A stretch of DNA of 64,000 nucleotides from Cryobacterium frigoriphilum (GTDB lineage: Bacteria; Actinomycetota; Actinomycetes; Actinomycetales; Microbacteriaceae): the NCBI RefSeq assembly GCF_004403305.1, contig NZ_SOHE01000044.1, positions 79,228 through 143,227 of the forward strand, in the 5' to 3' direction. This document shows, one piece after another, positions 17,154 to 25,541 of the stretch. Every line of letters starts with the position of its first letter. Position 1 is the stretch's first letter. A program made the position numbers and the translations under genes. The notes beneath the pieces are model-generated. The model ran no database searches and was not told the DNA's origin. It was given only the letters and a program-made list of their open reading frames with translations.

Positions 17154-18119
17154 ATGACTCGCTACGTGGTTTCCCGTGTCGGCCGTGCTGTTCTGGCTGT
17201 CTGGATCGCCGTCACCATCACCTTCTTCCTGCTCAGGCTGCTTCCCGGCGGCCCGACCACCCTCATGCTCGACGGGGTCAACGATCCGGCGCTCGAAGCC
17301 AAGCTGTTGGCCGACTACGGCCTCGACCAGCCGCTCATCACCCAGTACGGACTCTTTTTGTGGCAACTCATCCAGGGCAATCTGGGCACCTCCTTCTACT
17401 CGCAGTCCCCGGTCGCCGAGGTTCTCTTCGACCGGATGCCGTGGACCCTGCTGCTGGCCGGATCCGCGTTCCTCATCACCCTCGTCGTGGGCATCCCGCT
17501 CGGTGTCGCCGCGGCGGTCAAGCGGGACGGCCTTCCCGACCAGGCCCTGCGCTTTTTCGGCATGGCCGGCCAGGCGATGTTCGTGCCGAGCCTGGCCGTG
17601 CTGCTGCTGGCGGTCTTCGCCCTGAAGCTCGGCTGGTTTCCCATCGGCGGGGCGGTGAGCTCGTTCGTCGAAGGCCCGCAATACGTGGCCAGCGTCATCT
17701 CCCACCTGATCCTGCCGCTGCTCTCCCTCGTCTTCATCAACATCGGGCCCTACGCGCTCACCGTGCGAACGAACATGCTGCAGGTGCTCGGCGCCGACTA
17801 CGTGCGCAGCGCTCGAGCCCGGGGCCTCTCCTCGCAGGCCGTGATCTGGAATCACGGGCTGCGCAACGCCGTCATCCCCGCGGTCACCCTGATGGGCCTC
17901 CAGCTCGGCACCCTCGTCGGCGGCGCGGTGCTGACCGAGACGGTGTTCGCCTACCCGGGCATCGGCTCGCTCATCTACGAAGCGGTCGGGCGGCAGGACT
18001 TCCCGATCCTCCAGGGCGCCTTCATCCTGCTGGCCATCACCGTCGTGCTCGCCAACCTCCTGACCGACCTCGTCTGCCTGCTCCTGGACCCCAAACTCCG
18101 AACGGGGAATCGCGCATGA
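17154..18119 (+). CDS. ABC transporter permease, DppB/OppB type
   Basis: 321-residue permease with N-terminal TM (LAVWIAVTITFFLLRLLPGG, containing the LLPGGP motif typical of DppB). The large loop carries YGLDQPLITQYGLFLWQLIQ, four or five further TMs follow, and the EAA loop lies around SARARGLSSQAVIWNHGLRN. An RBS-like GAAAGG lies 8 bp upstream. It is separated from the binding-protein gene by the hairpin at 17099-17127 and overlaps the next permease by 4 bp. Confidence 0.93.
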   Translation: MTRYVVSRVGRAVLAVWIAVTITFFLLRLLPGGPTTLMLDGVNDPALEAKLLADYGLDQPLITQYGLFLWQLIQGNLGTSFYSQSPVAEVLFDRMPWTLLLAGSAFLITLVVGIPLGVAAAVKRDGLPDQALRFFGMAGQAMFVPSLAVLLLAVFALKLGWFPIGGAVSSFVEGPQYVASVISHLILPLLSLVFINIGPYALTVRTNMLQVLGADYVRSARARGLSSQAVIWNHGLRNAVIPAVTLMGLQLGTLVGGAVLTETVFAYPGIGSLIYEAVGRQDFPILQGAFILLAITVVLANLLTDLVCLLLDPKLRTGNRA

Positions 18120-19003
18120 CCACCCAAGCCATCAACACGGCCGCACCCTCCACCCGGGGCATGAGCCCCCGGCAGCGCACCTGGCGCCGGTTCTTCAGCA
18201 GCCCGGCGGGCTACATCTCGCTCGGCACGCTCGCCGTCTTCGCCCTGATCGGCATCTTCGGTCCGATGATCGTGCCCTACCCCTCGGGCCTCGGCACCGA
18301 CATTCTGCAGCCACCCACGGCGGCGCATCCGTTCGGAACCGACGGGCTCGGACTCGACGTTCTCGCCCAGGTCGTCTGGGGCACCCGCATGAGCCTGCTG
18401 GTCGCGCTCTTCGCCGGCCTGCTCGCTGTGGCGATCGGCGCCTTCCTCGGCATCGTCGCGGCCTATTTCAAGAAAGCGGATGCCGTGATCACCACGATCA
18501 CCGACGTCATGCTCTCCCTTCCCCTGCTGCCCCTGATGATCGTGGTGACCGCCATGGTCGGGCCGAGCATCGTCACCCTGACCCTGGTGATCGGTTTCTT
18601 CTCCTGGCCCGAGATCTGCCGGCTGATCCGCTCCAACGCCCTGGTCGTGAGCGGGATGCCCTTCATCGACGGCGCCCGCGCCATCGGGGCCTCGCCGCTG
18701 CGCATCATGCTGAAGGAGATCCTGCCGATGGTCAGCCCGCTGCTGATCGTGAACGCACTGCTGACCGGCGCCCGCGCCGTCATCGCCGAAGCGGGACTGA
18801 GCTTCCTCGGCCTCGGCGACCCGGACACCTGGTCGTGGGGCCGCATCCTGCAGAGCGCCCAGCGCGACGGCGTGCTCGTCTCGGCCTGGTGGCAGACGCT
18901 GTTCCCGTCGCTGATGATTCTGCTGCTCGTGCTCTCGGCCACCATCGTGGGCATGCGCTTCAACGATTCCCGTGCCGTCAAAGTGAAAGGCGCCCTGAAA
19001 TGA
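18116..19003 (+). CDS. ABC transporter permease, DppC/OppC type
   Basis: 295-residue permease. The start is at the ATG in the 4-bp overlap with the DppB-like gene; the longer open frame upstream is only a shadow inside that gene. The N-terminal hydrophilic tail precedes a TM (YISLGTLAVFALIGIFGPMI), the DppC motif FGTDGLGLDVLAQV, and further TMs with EAA loop DGARAIGASPLRIMLKEILP. It pairs with the preceding permease; its stop overlaps the start of the fused ATPase gene. Confidence 0.92.
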   Translation: MTTQAINTAAPSTRGMSPRQRTWRRFFSSPAGYISLGTLAVFALIGIFGPMIVPYPSGLGTDILQPPTAAHPFGTDGLGLDVLAQVVWGTRMSLLVALFAGLLAVAIGAFLGIVAAYFKKADAVITTITDVMLSLPLLPLMIVVTAMVGPSIVTLTLVIGFFSWPEICRLIRSNALVVSGMPFIDGARAIGASPLRIMLKEILPMVSPLLIVNALLTGARAVIAEAGLSFLGLGDPDTWSWGRILQSAQRDGVLVSAWWQTLFPSLMILLLVLSATIVGMRFNDSRAVKVKGALK

Positions 19004-20691
19004 GCGACACCCAGAACGTTGCCGAAGCCGTGCCGCCGGTGTCAGAACGTGAGGTGATCCTCGACGTGCGTGACCTCGCCGTGGACTTCACAACCGAGAT
19101 GGGGCGCGTGAGCGGAGTGCAGGGCGTGAGCTTCACGCTCCACCGCGGCGAGACCCTCGCGATCGTGGGGGAGTCCGGCTCCGGCAAGACCACCACCATC
19201 AATGCCGTGCTGGGCCTGCTGCCCGGCAACGGCGATGTGACCAGCGGCGAGATCTTCTTTCGGGGCACCGACATCGCCGGCTATTCCGAGAAGGCGCTGC
19301 GGGGCATCCGTGGCAAGCACATCGGGCTGGTTCCGCAGGACCCGATGTCCAACCTGAACCCGGTGATGCGGGTCGGTGACCAGCTCGCCGAGGTGCTGCT
19401 GGCCCACGGCAAGGCGACCCGTAAAGACGTGCGTGGCAAGGTGAACGAGCTGCTGGCTCGAGCCGGCCTGCCCGATGCGGCGACCCGGGCGAGGCAGTAC
19501 CCGCACGAGTTCTCGGGCGGCATGCGCCAGCGCGCCCTGATCGCGATCGGGTTGGCCTGCCAGCCGGAGCTGCTGATCGCGGACGAGCCGACCTCGGCCC
19601 TCGATGTGACGGTACAGCGCACCATTCTGGACCACCTCGGCTCACTCACGCGTGACCTGGGCACGGCCATGATCCTCGTCACGCATGACCTCGGGCTCGC
19701 TGCCGAGCGCGCCGAAACCGTGATCGTGATGAACAAGGGGCGCATTGTGGAGCAGGGGCCGTCTGCCCAGATTCTGCGCGATCCGCAGCACGAGTACACC
19801 CGGCGGCTGGTGGAGTCGGCGCCGTCGCTGGCCTCGGACCGCATGAAACCCATCAATCCCGGTGCCCTCACGGGCCAGATCACCGAGATGCCGGTCATTC
19901 TGCACGTGCGCGACCTCGTCAAGGAGTACACCGTGCGCAGTCATACCGACGGCAAACGCAAGACGTTCACGGCGGTCACCGGCGTCAACTTCGACCTGCA
20001 CCGGGGCACGACTCTTGCGATCGTTGGCGAATCAGGCTCCGGCAAGTCGACGACCGCGCGTATCGCGCTGCGGTTGGAGGAGCCCACGAGCGGTCTGGTC
20101 GAGTTCAACGGCACCAATATTGCGCACCTTCGCGGCCGAGGGCTGAAGACGCTGCGCAAGCAGGTGCAGCCCATCTTTCAGGACCCGTACGCCTCGCTCA
20201 ACCCCATGGCGAGCGTCGGCGAGATCCTCGAAGAACCGCTCAAGATCTACCGCCTCGGCAACCGAGCGGCCCGGCGGGAGCGGGCCATGGACCTGCTCGA
20301 GATGGTGGCCCTTGACGCGAGCATCTACGACCGTTTCGCGACCGAGCTCTCGGGCGGTCAGCGCCAGCGCATCGCGATTGCTCGCGCCCTGGCCCTCGAA
20401 CCCGACCTGATCATCTGCGACGAGCCGGTGTCGGCCCTCGACGTGCTGGTGCAGGCGCAGATTCTGGAGCTGCTCATGAAGCTGCAGACCGAACTGGGGC
20501 TGAGCTACCTTTTCATCTCGCACGACCTGGCCGTGGTGCGCCTGATCGCCGACCAGATCGTGGTCATGAAGGCGGGGGAGATCGTGGAGCGCGGCGCGGT
20601 CGTCGATGTCTTCACCTCGCCGCAGCACGAGTACACGCGGATGCTGCTGGACTCGATTCCGCACATCGCGTCGCGGGGCACGGCCGGGTAG
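19000..20691 (+). CDS. Fused double ATP-binding protein (DppD-DppF type) of an ABC importer
   Basis: 563 residues containing two complete ABC cassettes in one chain, replacing separate DppD and DppF. Cassette 1 has Walker [11 protein letters not shown] (about residue 55), Q-loop [12 protein letters not shown], signature FSGGMRQRA and Walker [14 protein letters not shown]. Cassette 2 has Walker [11 protein letters not shown] (about residue 350), Q-loop [12 protein letters not shown], signature LSGGQRQRI and Walker [14 protein letters not shown]. Both cassettes retain all catalytic motifs, unlike degenerate fusions. It starts by ATGA overlap with the permease and ends the operon. Confidence 0.93.
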   Translation: MSDTQNVAEAVPPVSEREVILDVRDLAVDFTTEMGRVSGVQGVSFTLHRGETLAIVGESGSGKTTTINAVLGLLPGNGDVTSGEIFFRGTDIAGYSEKALRGIRGKHIGLVPQDPMSNLNPVMRVGDQLAEVLLAHGKATRKDVRGKVNELLARAGLPDAATRARQYPHEFSGGMRQRALIAIGLACQPELLIADEPTSALDVTVQRTILDHLGSLTRDLGTAMILVTHDLGLAAERAETVIVMNKGRIVEQGPSAQILRDPQHEYTRRLVESAPSLASDRMKPINPGALTGQITEMPVILHVRDLVKEYTVRSHTDGKRKTFTAVTGVNFDLHRGTTLAIVGESGSGKSTTARIALRLEEPTSGLVEFNGTNIAHLRGRGLKTLRKQVQPIFQDPYASLNPMASVGEILEEPLKIYRLGNRAARRERAMDLLEMVALDASIYDRFATELSGGQRQRIAIARALALEPDLIICDEPVSALDVLVQAQILELLMKLQTELGLSYLFISHDLAVVRLIADQIVVMKAGEIVERGAVVDVFTSPQHEYTRMLLDSIPHIASRGTAG

Positions 20692-20702
20692 ACAGCCGCC
20701 CG

Positions 20703-20767
20703 GCGCCGAACAGTGAGTTAAGCATGGTTTTTCGCCCAAAACGGATGCATAACTCACGGTTCGGCGC
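20703..20767. repeat. long imperfect palindrome, family 1 (copy 1)
   Basis: Arms of 23 bp, 20703-20725 and 20745-20767, pair at 21 of 23 positions. The 19-base centre again contains complementary GTTTT and AAAAC, so nearly the whole element could fold as one hairpin. The arm consensus GCCGAACAGTGAGTTAAGCAT recurs at 24589-24655. It lies between the ABC operon end and the convergent membrane-protein gene. Confidence 0.85.
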
Positions 20768-20807
20768 ACATCACGATGTCGGCATGTAGCAGCTCAGGAC
20801 GAAGTGT

Positions 20808-22268
20808 TCACCGGCGCGACGATGGGGATTTGTGTGGTCGCTCCGCGGGCCGATCGACCGCTGCGTGAGCGAGCCTCAACCGGTCCCGCGAGAGCTTCAT
20901 CACGAACAGCACCAAGCCGTAGACCACCAGACCCAGCAGAACGGCGGTGATCAGGTAGGTGGCCAACGCTGACCACGTTCCGTCAACGGCCGCCCAGAGG
21001 GAGACCCCGACCGTGACCGGGAATCCGAAGATACTCAGAAAGCTCAATACGGTGTTGAGTGTGGAAGCGGATCGGGCCGCCACCGCGGCGGCGGCCTCGG
21101 CTGCCAGAGCGGCGCGCTGGGCGCCGAGGGCTGCATGCTGTTGCGCGAGGTTGCTCATTCCGGCAACCTCCGCGCTCAGGCCGGCCAGGGCAGTGTCGAA
21201 GTCCAGCTGCTGATGCATCGCGCCAATGAGCTCACGCGCCCTGCCGGGAAGGCTCGTGCCGGTTGCGCTGTAGGTCGCCCGAAATCTCGCCACGTCCGAC
21301 TCGATCGGCCGAACGACTTCGATCGAGATTTCCCGCCCGGAGTAGACGCGTTCGCCAGCGGCAATGGCCAATTCGTCGACGATGCGGGCCTGCAGGCGGG
21401 CGAGAGCGAGGGCATCCGTATAGATGGTGCTGGTGTTCACGGCCGCATCCGCGAATGAACCCCCGGGCTGCATGATGAAAGAGGCGCCATCGCGCAGCAC
21501 CATCGCCGACCAGTCGCCCGATAGCGCAATCAGGTCTTCGTGCGCGCGATCGGCCTTGTCGGCGGCCAGGGGGCGTGCCGAATCGTCGTTGAGGGTTGCG
21601 CGCACGCGTGCGCGAAGCGCCAACTCGCGAGGTTCGAGGGGGGCCGGCCGCGACCAGCCCTCGTCGACGACGGCCGCACGTTCGAGATCGCGGTCGAGCA
21701 TGACGCTGTACACGCGGCGACCGTGCTGGGTGAAACGTTCGTCCTCGCTGACGCTGAGGTCGTTCAGCCGACTGAAGTGGATGTCGCCGCCCAGTTCGAG
21801 CTCCAGCGCTGCAAAGAATTTTCCGCGCAGAACGCGGTCGCGCAGGGGCTTGTAGAGCCGCCGCACAACGCCGAGGGAGTCGACGTCGTCGTCGGTGCGC
21901 AGATGCGCGATCATTTCCATCATGCGGTGGGTCTTGCTGATGGAACCGAACTCGAGGGCAACGATGGCTTCGACGGCGTCGATTCGAAGTCCCGGAGCTA
22001 TTTCGATGTCAACAAAACGGTGCCAGCGGCGAACCCGGTCCGGCGATGCGGCAGTCGGCGTGCCGGTGGCCTGGCCGTCGTCGTAGAGCAGCTGGGCGAT
22101 TCGCGGTGCGCTGAACCACGAGGAACGTGCGATGCCGTCGAGCAGAAAACCATTCGTCTTCTTCACCACCACGGCACCGGGTACCCAGGGGTACCCGAGG
22201 GTGGGCTTCGCATAGGCGTCGAACAGCAACGTCAGACCGGTCGGCTCCAGGGGACCTTCACCGATCAT
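20808..22268 (-). CDS. Uncharacterised protein with C-terminal two-TM region, partner of a PIN nuclease
   Basis: 486 residues. I recognise no named domain. A soluble N-terminal part of about 370 residues is followed by an alanine-rich probable coiled coil (LAQQHAALGAQRAALAAEAA). Two closely spaced TM segments follow near the C-terminus (LNTVLSFLSIFGFPVTVGVS and LATYLITAVLLGLVVYGLVL) with a basic tail. This soluble-helical-two-TM layout resembles CorA-like channels, but no GMN motif is present. The start is the ATG sharing one base with the stop of the PIN gene (TGATG); the open frame upstream is a shadow. Tight coupling suggests a two-component system, possibly membrane-acting defence. Confidence 0.72.
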   Translation of the reverse strand: MIGEGPLEPTGLTLLFDAYAKPTLGYPWVPGAVVVKKTNGFLLDGIARSSWFSAPRIAQLLYDDGQATGTPTAASPDRVRRWHRFVDIEIAPGLRIDAVEAIVALEFGSISKTHRMMEMIAHLRTDDDVDSLGVVRRLYKPLRDRVLRGKFFAALELELGGDIHFSRLNDLSVSEDERFTQHGRRVYSVMLDRDLERAAVVDEGWSRPAPLEPRELALRARVRATLNDDSARPLAADKADRAHEDLIALSGDWSAMVLRDGASFIMQPGGSFADAAVNTSTIYTDALALARLQARIVDELAIAAGERVYSGREISIEVVRPIESDVARFRATYSATGTSLPGRARELIGAMHQQLDFDTALAGLSAEVAGMSNLAQQHAALGAQRAALAAEAAAAVAARSASTLNTVLSFLSIFGFPVTVGVSLWAAVDGTWSALATYLITAVLLGLVVYGLVLFVMKLSRDRLRLAHAAVDRPAERPHKSPSSRR

Positions 22269-23584
22269 CAGGCGAGCACCTCGACGGGCACCGCGGCGCC
22301 GAAGGACTCGCGCACGGCCGTGCGGTCTTCCGAGGGAATGCGATAACCCCGCAGAGCCCCGGTGCCCGACGGCGGTACCGCCACCAGCAGATCGGGAAGC
22401 CCGGGGGAGATGGCTTCTGCCGAGGCGGCGTATCCGGTCTGCGTTCGAACGGGCAACGAGAAGCGTCGAAAGTCGGGGATGTTGAACCCGATGATTTGGG
22501 CGATGTCCTCCTTGGCCACATAACCGTCTTCCCGGCTCGCGGCCTCTTGAAGAAGCTTGACGAGGTGATGGAATGGTGAGGCCGCGAGCTTGTCGGTCAC
22601 GACGCGCACCTCCATCGGGGTCCACCGTTGCTGCTCGAGTTGGTCTTGGCCCGCCTCGCTGGTGGAGTCAATCATCCGCTGGTCGACGTTGACGTTGAAG
22701 AGGCGGCCCAGAAGGCTCAGAAAGTCACCGGGCGGCAGCATCATGAGTTTCAGGCCGGCCGTGTCGCGGGCTTCCCTGATCAGTTCGAGGCGTGGGCCGA
22801 TGTTGACGCCGCCGCCAAAGGCGGTGCGCCACCAATCCGCTTTCGCGTCGGCGGTGACGATGAGAACGGGCAGCGGATGTTCCGCGGCGCGCCGGCGCCC
22901 TTCGTCCAGCACCTGCGTCCACAGCACATAGTCGCCGAACTTCTTCTCGGTGCCTTTATCGTTGTCGAGGTAGCCCGGAGGGACCTTGCTTTCGAAGCGT
23001 ACGGCTCCCCGCGCGTTGAGGGCAGCGAGTTCGTCGGGGGTGGGCGCCGGGCCAACCCGGTCAGCCAGCAGGGTTTCGAGGCGCTGCACGATGAGGTCAT
23101 CCGATGGGATTTCGGAGTACTCGTCCTGATGCTTTTCGATGAAGGCGTCAATCTGAACGGCCAGGTTGTTGATCGCCTGCTCGACCGGTTCCAGGCTGGT
23201 GTCGGCTTCGGGGCCGCCGCCCGAGAGCGTACGTGACCAGAAACGAAACTGTTTAGCGATCTGCTGGTTGGCCTTGACGATCTCTTCCTTGGCCTTCGTC
23301 GCGACCTCGGGAAACATTGCCGCCGTCGTGCGGTTGTTCCAGAACTCCTTCACCGCCTGATGCGAGATCCACAACGACTTGTCGTTCTTGGCCAGCTGCT
23401 CGAGCAGGTCGAGCCACTTGTCGCGGGTGGCGACGTCGAGCTTGTAGAGGTTGAGCAGCACGTTGGCGTCGAGGGTGACGAGACCGCCTCGAATGGCGTC
23501 TTCATAGTCAGAATCGGTGGAGAAACTGTATTCCTCGAAACCGTTGTGCAGTCCGGCAGTCGCATTCGTCGGCATTGAAACCAT
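22268..23584 (-). CDS. PIN-like domain protein (PIN_8-type predicted nuclease)
   Basis: 438 residues. The N-terminal region looks like a large PIN-like domain: first acidic residue in GLVTLDANVLLNLYKL, second in SHQAVKEFWNNR, third in VLIVTADAKADWW near residue 240. A long helical segment (EVATKAKEEIVKANQQIAKQ) is inserted between the motifs. The C-terminal about 150 residues, with the pattern KEDIAQIIGFNIPDFRRFSL, are unassigned. PIN domains are Mg-dependent RNases or nucleases. This size and insertion match the PIN_8 type rather than VapC toxins. ATG 23584 is used; ATG 23575 is also possible. It is the first gene of a pair with the two-TM protein. Confidence 0.8.
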   Translation of the reverse strand: MVSMPTNATAGLHNGFEEYSFSTDSDYEDAIRGGLVTLDANVLLNLYKLDVATRDKWLDLLEQLAKNDKSLWISHQAVKEFWNNRTTAAMFPEVATKAKEEIVKANQQIAKQFRFWSRTLSGGGPEADTSLEPVEQAINNLAVQIDAFIEKHQDEYSEIPSDDLIVQRLETLLADRVGPAPTPDELAALNARGAVRFESKVPPGYLDNDKGTEKKFGDYVLWTQVLDEGRRRAAEHPLPVLIVTADAKADWWRTAFGGGVNIGPRLELIREARDTAGLKLMMLPPGDFLSLLGRLFNVNVDQRMIDSTSEAGQDQLEQQRWTPMEVRVVTDKLAASPFHHLVKLLQEAASREDGYVAKEDIAQIIGFNIPDFRRFSLPVRTQTGYAASAEAISPGLPDLLVAVPPSGTGALRGYRIPSEDRTAVRESFGAAVPVEVLA

Positions 23585-23804
23585 CCCCCCAGAGACGCGA
23601 GCACCCAGGCATCGGCTGGACTCCCTGAGTGAACTCTATTGCACCTCGAACCAGCCTCGAGGCTAGCTGTCGCTCACAGCCGATGGCGTCGAACTAAATC
23701 CACTGAACGGTCTGAGCGTGTTTCTCCGCTGGCGCTCCATGCGATCCCGACTTCTTCATCGAGATCTCCTGTGTATGTCTATCTCCTGCGCTGAGGACTC
23801 GATC

Positions 23805-23830
23805 GCAGGGAGCAGGGAGCAGGGAGCAGG
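23805..23830. repeat. 7-bp microsatellite
   Basis: About 3.7 tandem copies of GCAGGGA, 32 bp upstream of the Phd antitoxin start, in the 278-bp spacer between the PIN gene and the TA pair. Copy-number change here would alter promoter geometry. Apart from this and a possible -10 (TACGAT, 23851-23856), I see nothing else in the spacer. Confidence 0.7.
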
Positions 23831-23862
23831 TCGCATGTTGCTACGACTGCTACGATGTCGGC

Positions 23863-24117
23863 ATGACTCGCACAATCGCTCATCGTGATCTGCGCAATAA
23901 CAGCGCCGAAGTACTCCGCGCGGTGCGCGACGGCGAGACGGTCCAGGTCACCAACCACGGTGAGGTCGTCGCTGTGCTGTCCCCGCCTCCCGTGCCGCCG
24001 CTCGGCAACATCCGGCACCGACCCGCGCTGATTCGCGGCGGATTCGCGGACCTGCCCCGATTCACGATTGCTGAGAGCACCGAATCCGCCCTGGAAGCAT
24101 TGCGCGCTGAAAGGTGA
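23863..24117 (+). CDS. Phd/YefM-family antitoxin of a VapC-type module
   Basis: 84-residue antitoxin. The N-terminal Phd fold is recognisable in IAHRDLRNNSAEVLRAVRDG and VQVTNHGEVVAVLSP, the DNA-binding and dimer part. A proline-rich linker and a C-terminal toxin-binding helix (ESTESALEALRAER) follow. Its stop overlaps the toxin's GTG start (GTGA), the usual antitoxin-first arrangement. No Shine-Dalgarno is seen before the ATG, but TACGAT sits 6 bp upstream, suggesting a leaderless transcript. A related orphan copy occurs at 25820. Confidence 0.9.
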   Translation: MTRTIAHRDLRNNSAEVLRAVRDGETVQVTNHGEVVAVLSPPPVPPLGNIRHRPALIRGGFADLPRFTIAESTESALEALRAER

Positions 24118-24521
24118 TCAGTTACCTCGATACCTCCGCCGTCGCCAAGCTCCTCGCCGACGAGCCGGAGACGAGCCCTCTCAGGGAGTACTTGGATGAA
24201 ATGTTGGCGCGAGGGGACGCCGAGATCGTGTCCGCCTATCTCGCCGAAACCGAACTACGGCGCATGGCCACACGAACGGGCATACCGCAGACCGCCGTCA
24301 CCGAGGTGCTCTCGCGGCTGGCCCTGATGGAGATGGACCGCAACCTCTTCCGCGACGCGGGCCTGCTCCCTGGTACTGATCTGCGGAGTCTGGACGCCCT
24401 TCACATCGCTGCGGCGCTACACGTCGGAGCCGGCGAGTTCGTCACCTATGACCGTCACCAGCAGCAGGCAGCGGAGGCCGTCGGGCTGCCCGTGCGGGTA
24501 CCGGGCCGCATCGGCAACTAG
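24114..24521 (+). CDS. VapC-type PIN-domain toxin (ribonuclease)
   Basis: 135-residue PIN-domain toxin with all four conserved acids in place: Asp in SYLDTSAVAKLL, Glu in AETELRRM, Asp in SLDALHIAAAL and Asp in VTYDRHQ. VapC toxins cut specific RNAs such as initiator tRNA or rRNA when freed from the antitoxin. The GTG start lies in a 4-bp overlap with the Phd antitoxin stop. The gene looks intact and full length. Confidence 0.92.
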   Translation: MISYLDTSAVAKLLADEPETSPLREYLDEMLARGDAEIVSAYLAETELRRMATRTGIPQTAVTEVLSRLALMEMDRNLFRDAGLLPGTDLRSLDALHIAAALHVGAGEFVTYDRHQQQAAEAVGLPVRVPGRIGN

Positions 24522-24588
24522 GGCACATCACTCTTCATCTGCCACATCGCGCTTCTCGCGACTAGTCGAATTCCAGGTTCGGGAGATG

Positions 24589-24655
24589 GCGCCGAACTGT
24601 GAGCTAAACATGGGTTTCGGCGGCCAAACGCATGCTTAACTCACTGTTCGGCGGC
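24589..24655. repeat. long imperfect palindrome, family 1 (copy 2)
   Basis: Arms starting GCCGAACTGTGAGCTAAACAT (24591-24611) and ending in the reverse complement of GCCGAACAGTGAGTTAAGCAT (24632-24652). Three mismatches; loop about 20 bases. The same family as 20703-20767, so this is a dispersed intergenic element. Confidence 0.85.
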
Positions 24656-24675
24656 GTCGTGTGTTTTTCAACTTG

Positions 24676-24736
24676 AAACCGGCCATTTGAGCGCTAATTA
24701 ACCGGCCATTGTGGCGCGGTTTCCGGCCATTTGAGC
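24676..24736. mobile_element. triple CCGGCCATT repeats resembling an insertion-sequence end
   Basis: CCGGCCATT occurs at 24679, 24702 and 24723, twice followed by TGAGC, in an AT-richer stretch. Multiple short subterminal repeats at 21-23-bp spacing are typical of IS21-like ends. They lie 7 bp past the stop of a decayed minus-strand coding remnant. The family assignment is tentative; no intact transposase is present. Confidence 0.4.
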
Positions 24737-24742
24737 AGTTGG

Positions 24743-24970
24743 TCAGAACGGCTGGTTTTCGGGGTCGTTTCCGTATCCGCCGGCGTCGGGGCCGTGGCTG
24801 TTTCCGGTGGTCCATCCAGCTGCGGGATCGGCGAAATCGTCAGGCCAGGGTGCCGGTCAGCGTTTGGCGACGGATGCCGGATCACCGAGCCAGATAATCT
24901 CGCCCCCATCGGCACCGTTCATCCGGTTGTCAGCCAGCAGCCGTATGTTGATGTCAACATGGCTGGCTGC
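24743..24970 (-). pseudogene. decayed coding remnant, possibly C-terminus of an insertion-sequence protein
   Basis: A single minus-strand frame reads AASHVDINIRLLADNRMNG, then IIWLGDPASVAKR, a stop at 24857, then continues in the same frame as DDFADPAAGWTTGNSHG to a second stop at 24743. One nonsense codon therefore splits what looks like the end of a protein. I do not recognise the product. It abuts the IS-end-like repeats and is truncated at about 24990 by the junction with the NERD fragment. Confidence 0.4.
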
Positions 24971-25004
24971 CCACTTCCGGAGGAAGGGGCGGCTGGTTCT
25001 CTCC

Positions 25005-25437
25005 GCGGACATCGACCACCTCGTGCTCGGCCCGGGCGGAATCGTCACCATCAACACCAAGCACCACCGTGGCAAGAAGATTTGGATCAACGACAAGGGC
25101 TTCCTGGTCAGCGGCCACAGGCATCCGTATATTCGCAACTCCGAATTCGAGGCCGGCCGCGTCACCAAACTCCTTCACAAGCGGATGCCCGAGCTCGCCC
25201 CCGCGCACCCGGTGCTCGCCCTCGTCAGTCCCGGCCCAATCACTGTCAAGAAGAAACCCGCCGTCGTCAGCGTGATGGACGCGACCCGTCTGCGCCGCTG
25301 GCTGCTGAAGCGGCCGCTCACACACCTTGCTCGACGCGGCGGTGAGAGCCGCACGCGGCCGGCGCGTGCTCTGGGCGCAGCTCGGCCTCGCGGCGGCGGC
25401 CCTCGGCGTCTTCGTTGTGCTCCCCCTCTACAACTAG
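25005..25437 (+). pseudogene. truncated NERD-domain gene fragment
   Basis: From the codons for ADIDHLVLGPGG onward this is a near copy of residues about 84-185 of the intact NERD protein at 27434-28249, including INTKHHRGKKIWINDKGFLV and SPGPITVKKKPA. The first about 80 codons are absent. After RRWLLKRPL the copy loses alignment through deletions and frameshifts, though traces of the hydrophobic C-terminus can still be read near 25380-25437. It is non-functional as a nuclease on this evidence: the N-terminal part of the fold is missing. Confidence 0.8.
25009..25310. repeat. direct repeat, left copy (NERD fragment)
   Basis: About 300 bp matching 27687-27988 in the same orientation, with near identity over the first about 190 bp and more divergence after that. 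The two copies enclose the AbrB, orphan Phd and Xre/RES genes, a 2.68-kb segment that could be deleted or circularised by recombination. Confidence 0.8.
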
Positions 25438-25505
25438 TCCATCGTCGGCGCCATCGGTGCTCCTCAGATACCTCTTCCTGACGGCGGTCCCCTCACACTT
25501 ACCTC

Positions 25506-25534
25506 TGGACGCTCCGTCTTACCCGACCTACTAT
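25506..25534 (+). promoter_or_regulatory. promoter predicting a leaderless AbrB-like transcript
   Basis: TGGACG (25506-25511), 17 bp, TACTAT (25529-25534, or 25528 with the 17-bp count) precede ATG 25542 by about 7 bases. That places the expected transcription start at the ATG itself. There is no Shine-Dalgarno, consistent with leaderless translation, which is frequent in actinobacteria. Confidence 0.45.
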
Positions 25535-25541
25535 GCAAGTC

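Noticed and set aside
17360..18115. Long N-terminal extension of the second DppC-like permease
   Set aside because: Shadow of the DppB-like gene; permease homology begins only after the ATGA-coupled start at 18116.
23805..23830. CRISPR-like or iteron origin repeats at the 7-bp microsatellite
   Set aside because: Too short and contiguous, no DnaA boxes or replication gene nearby; ordinary slippage repeat.
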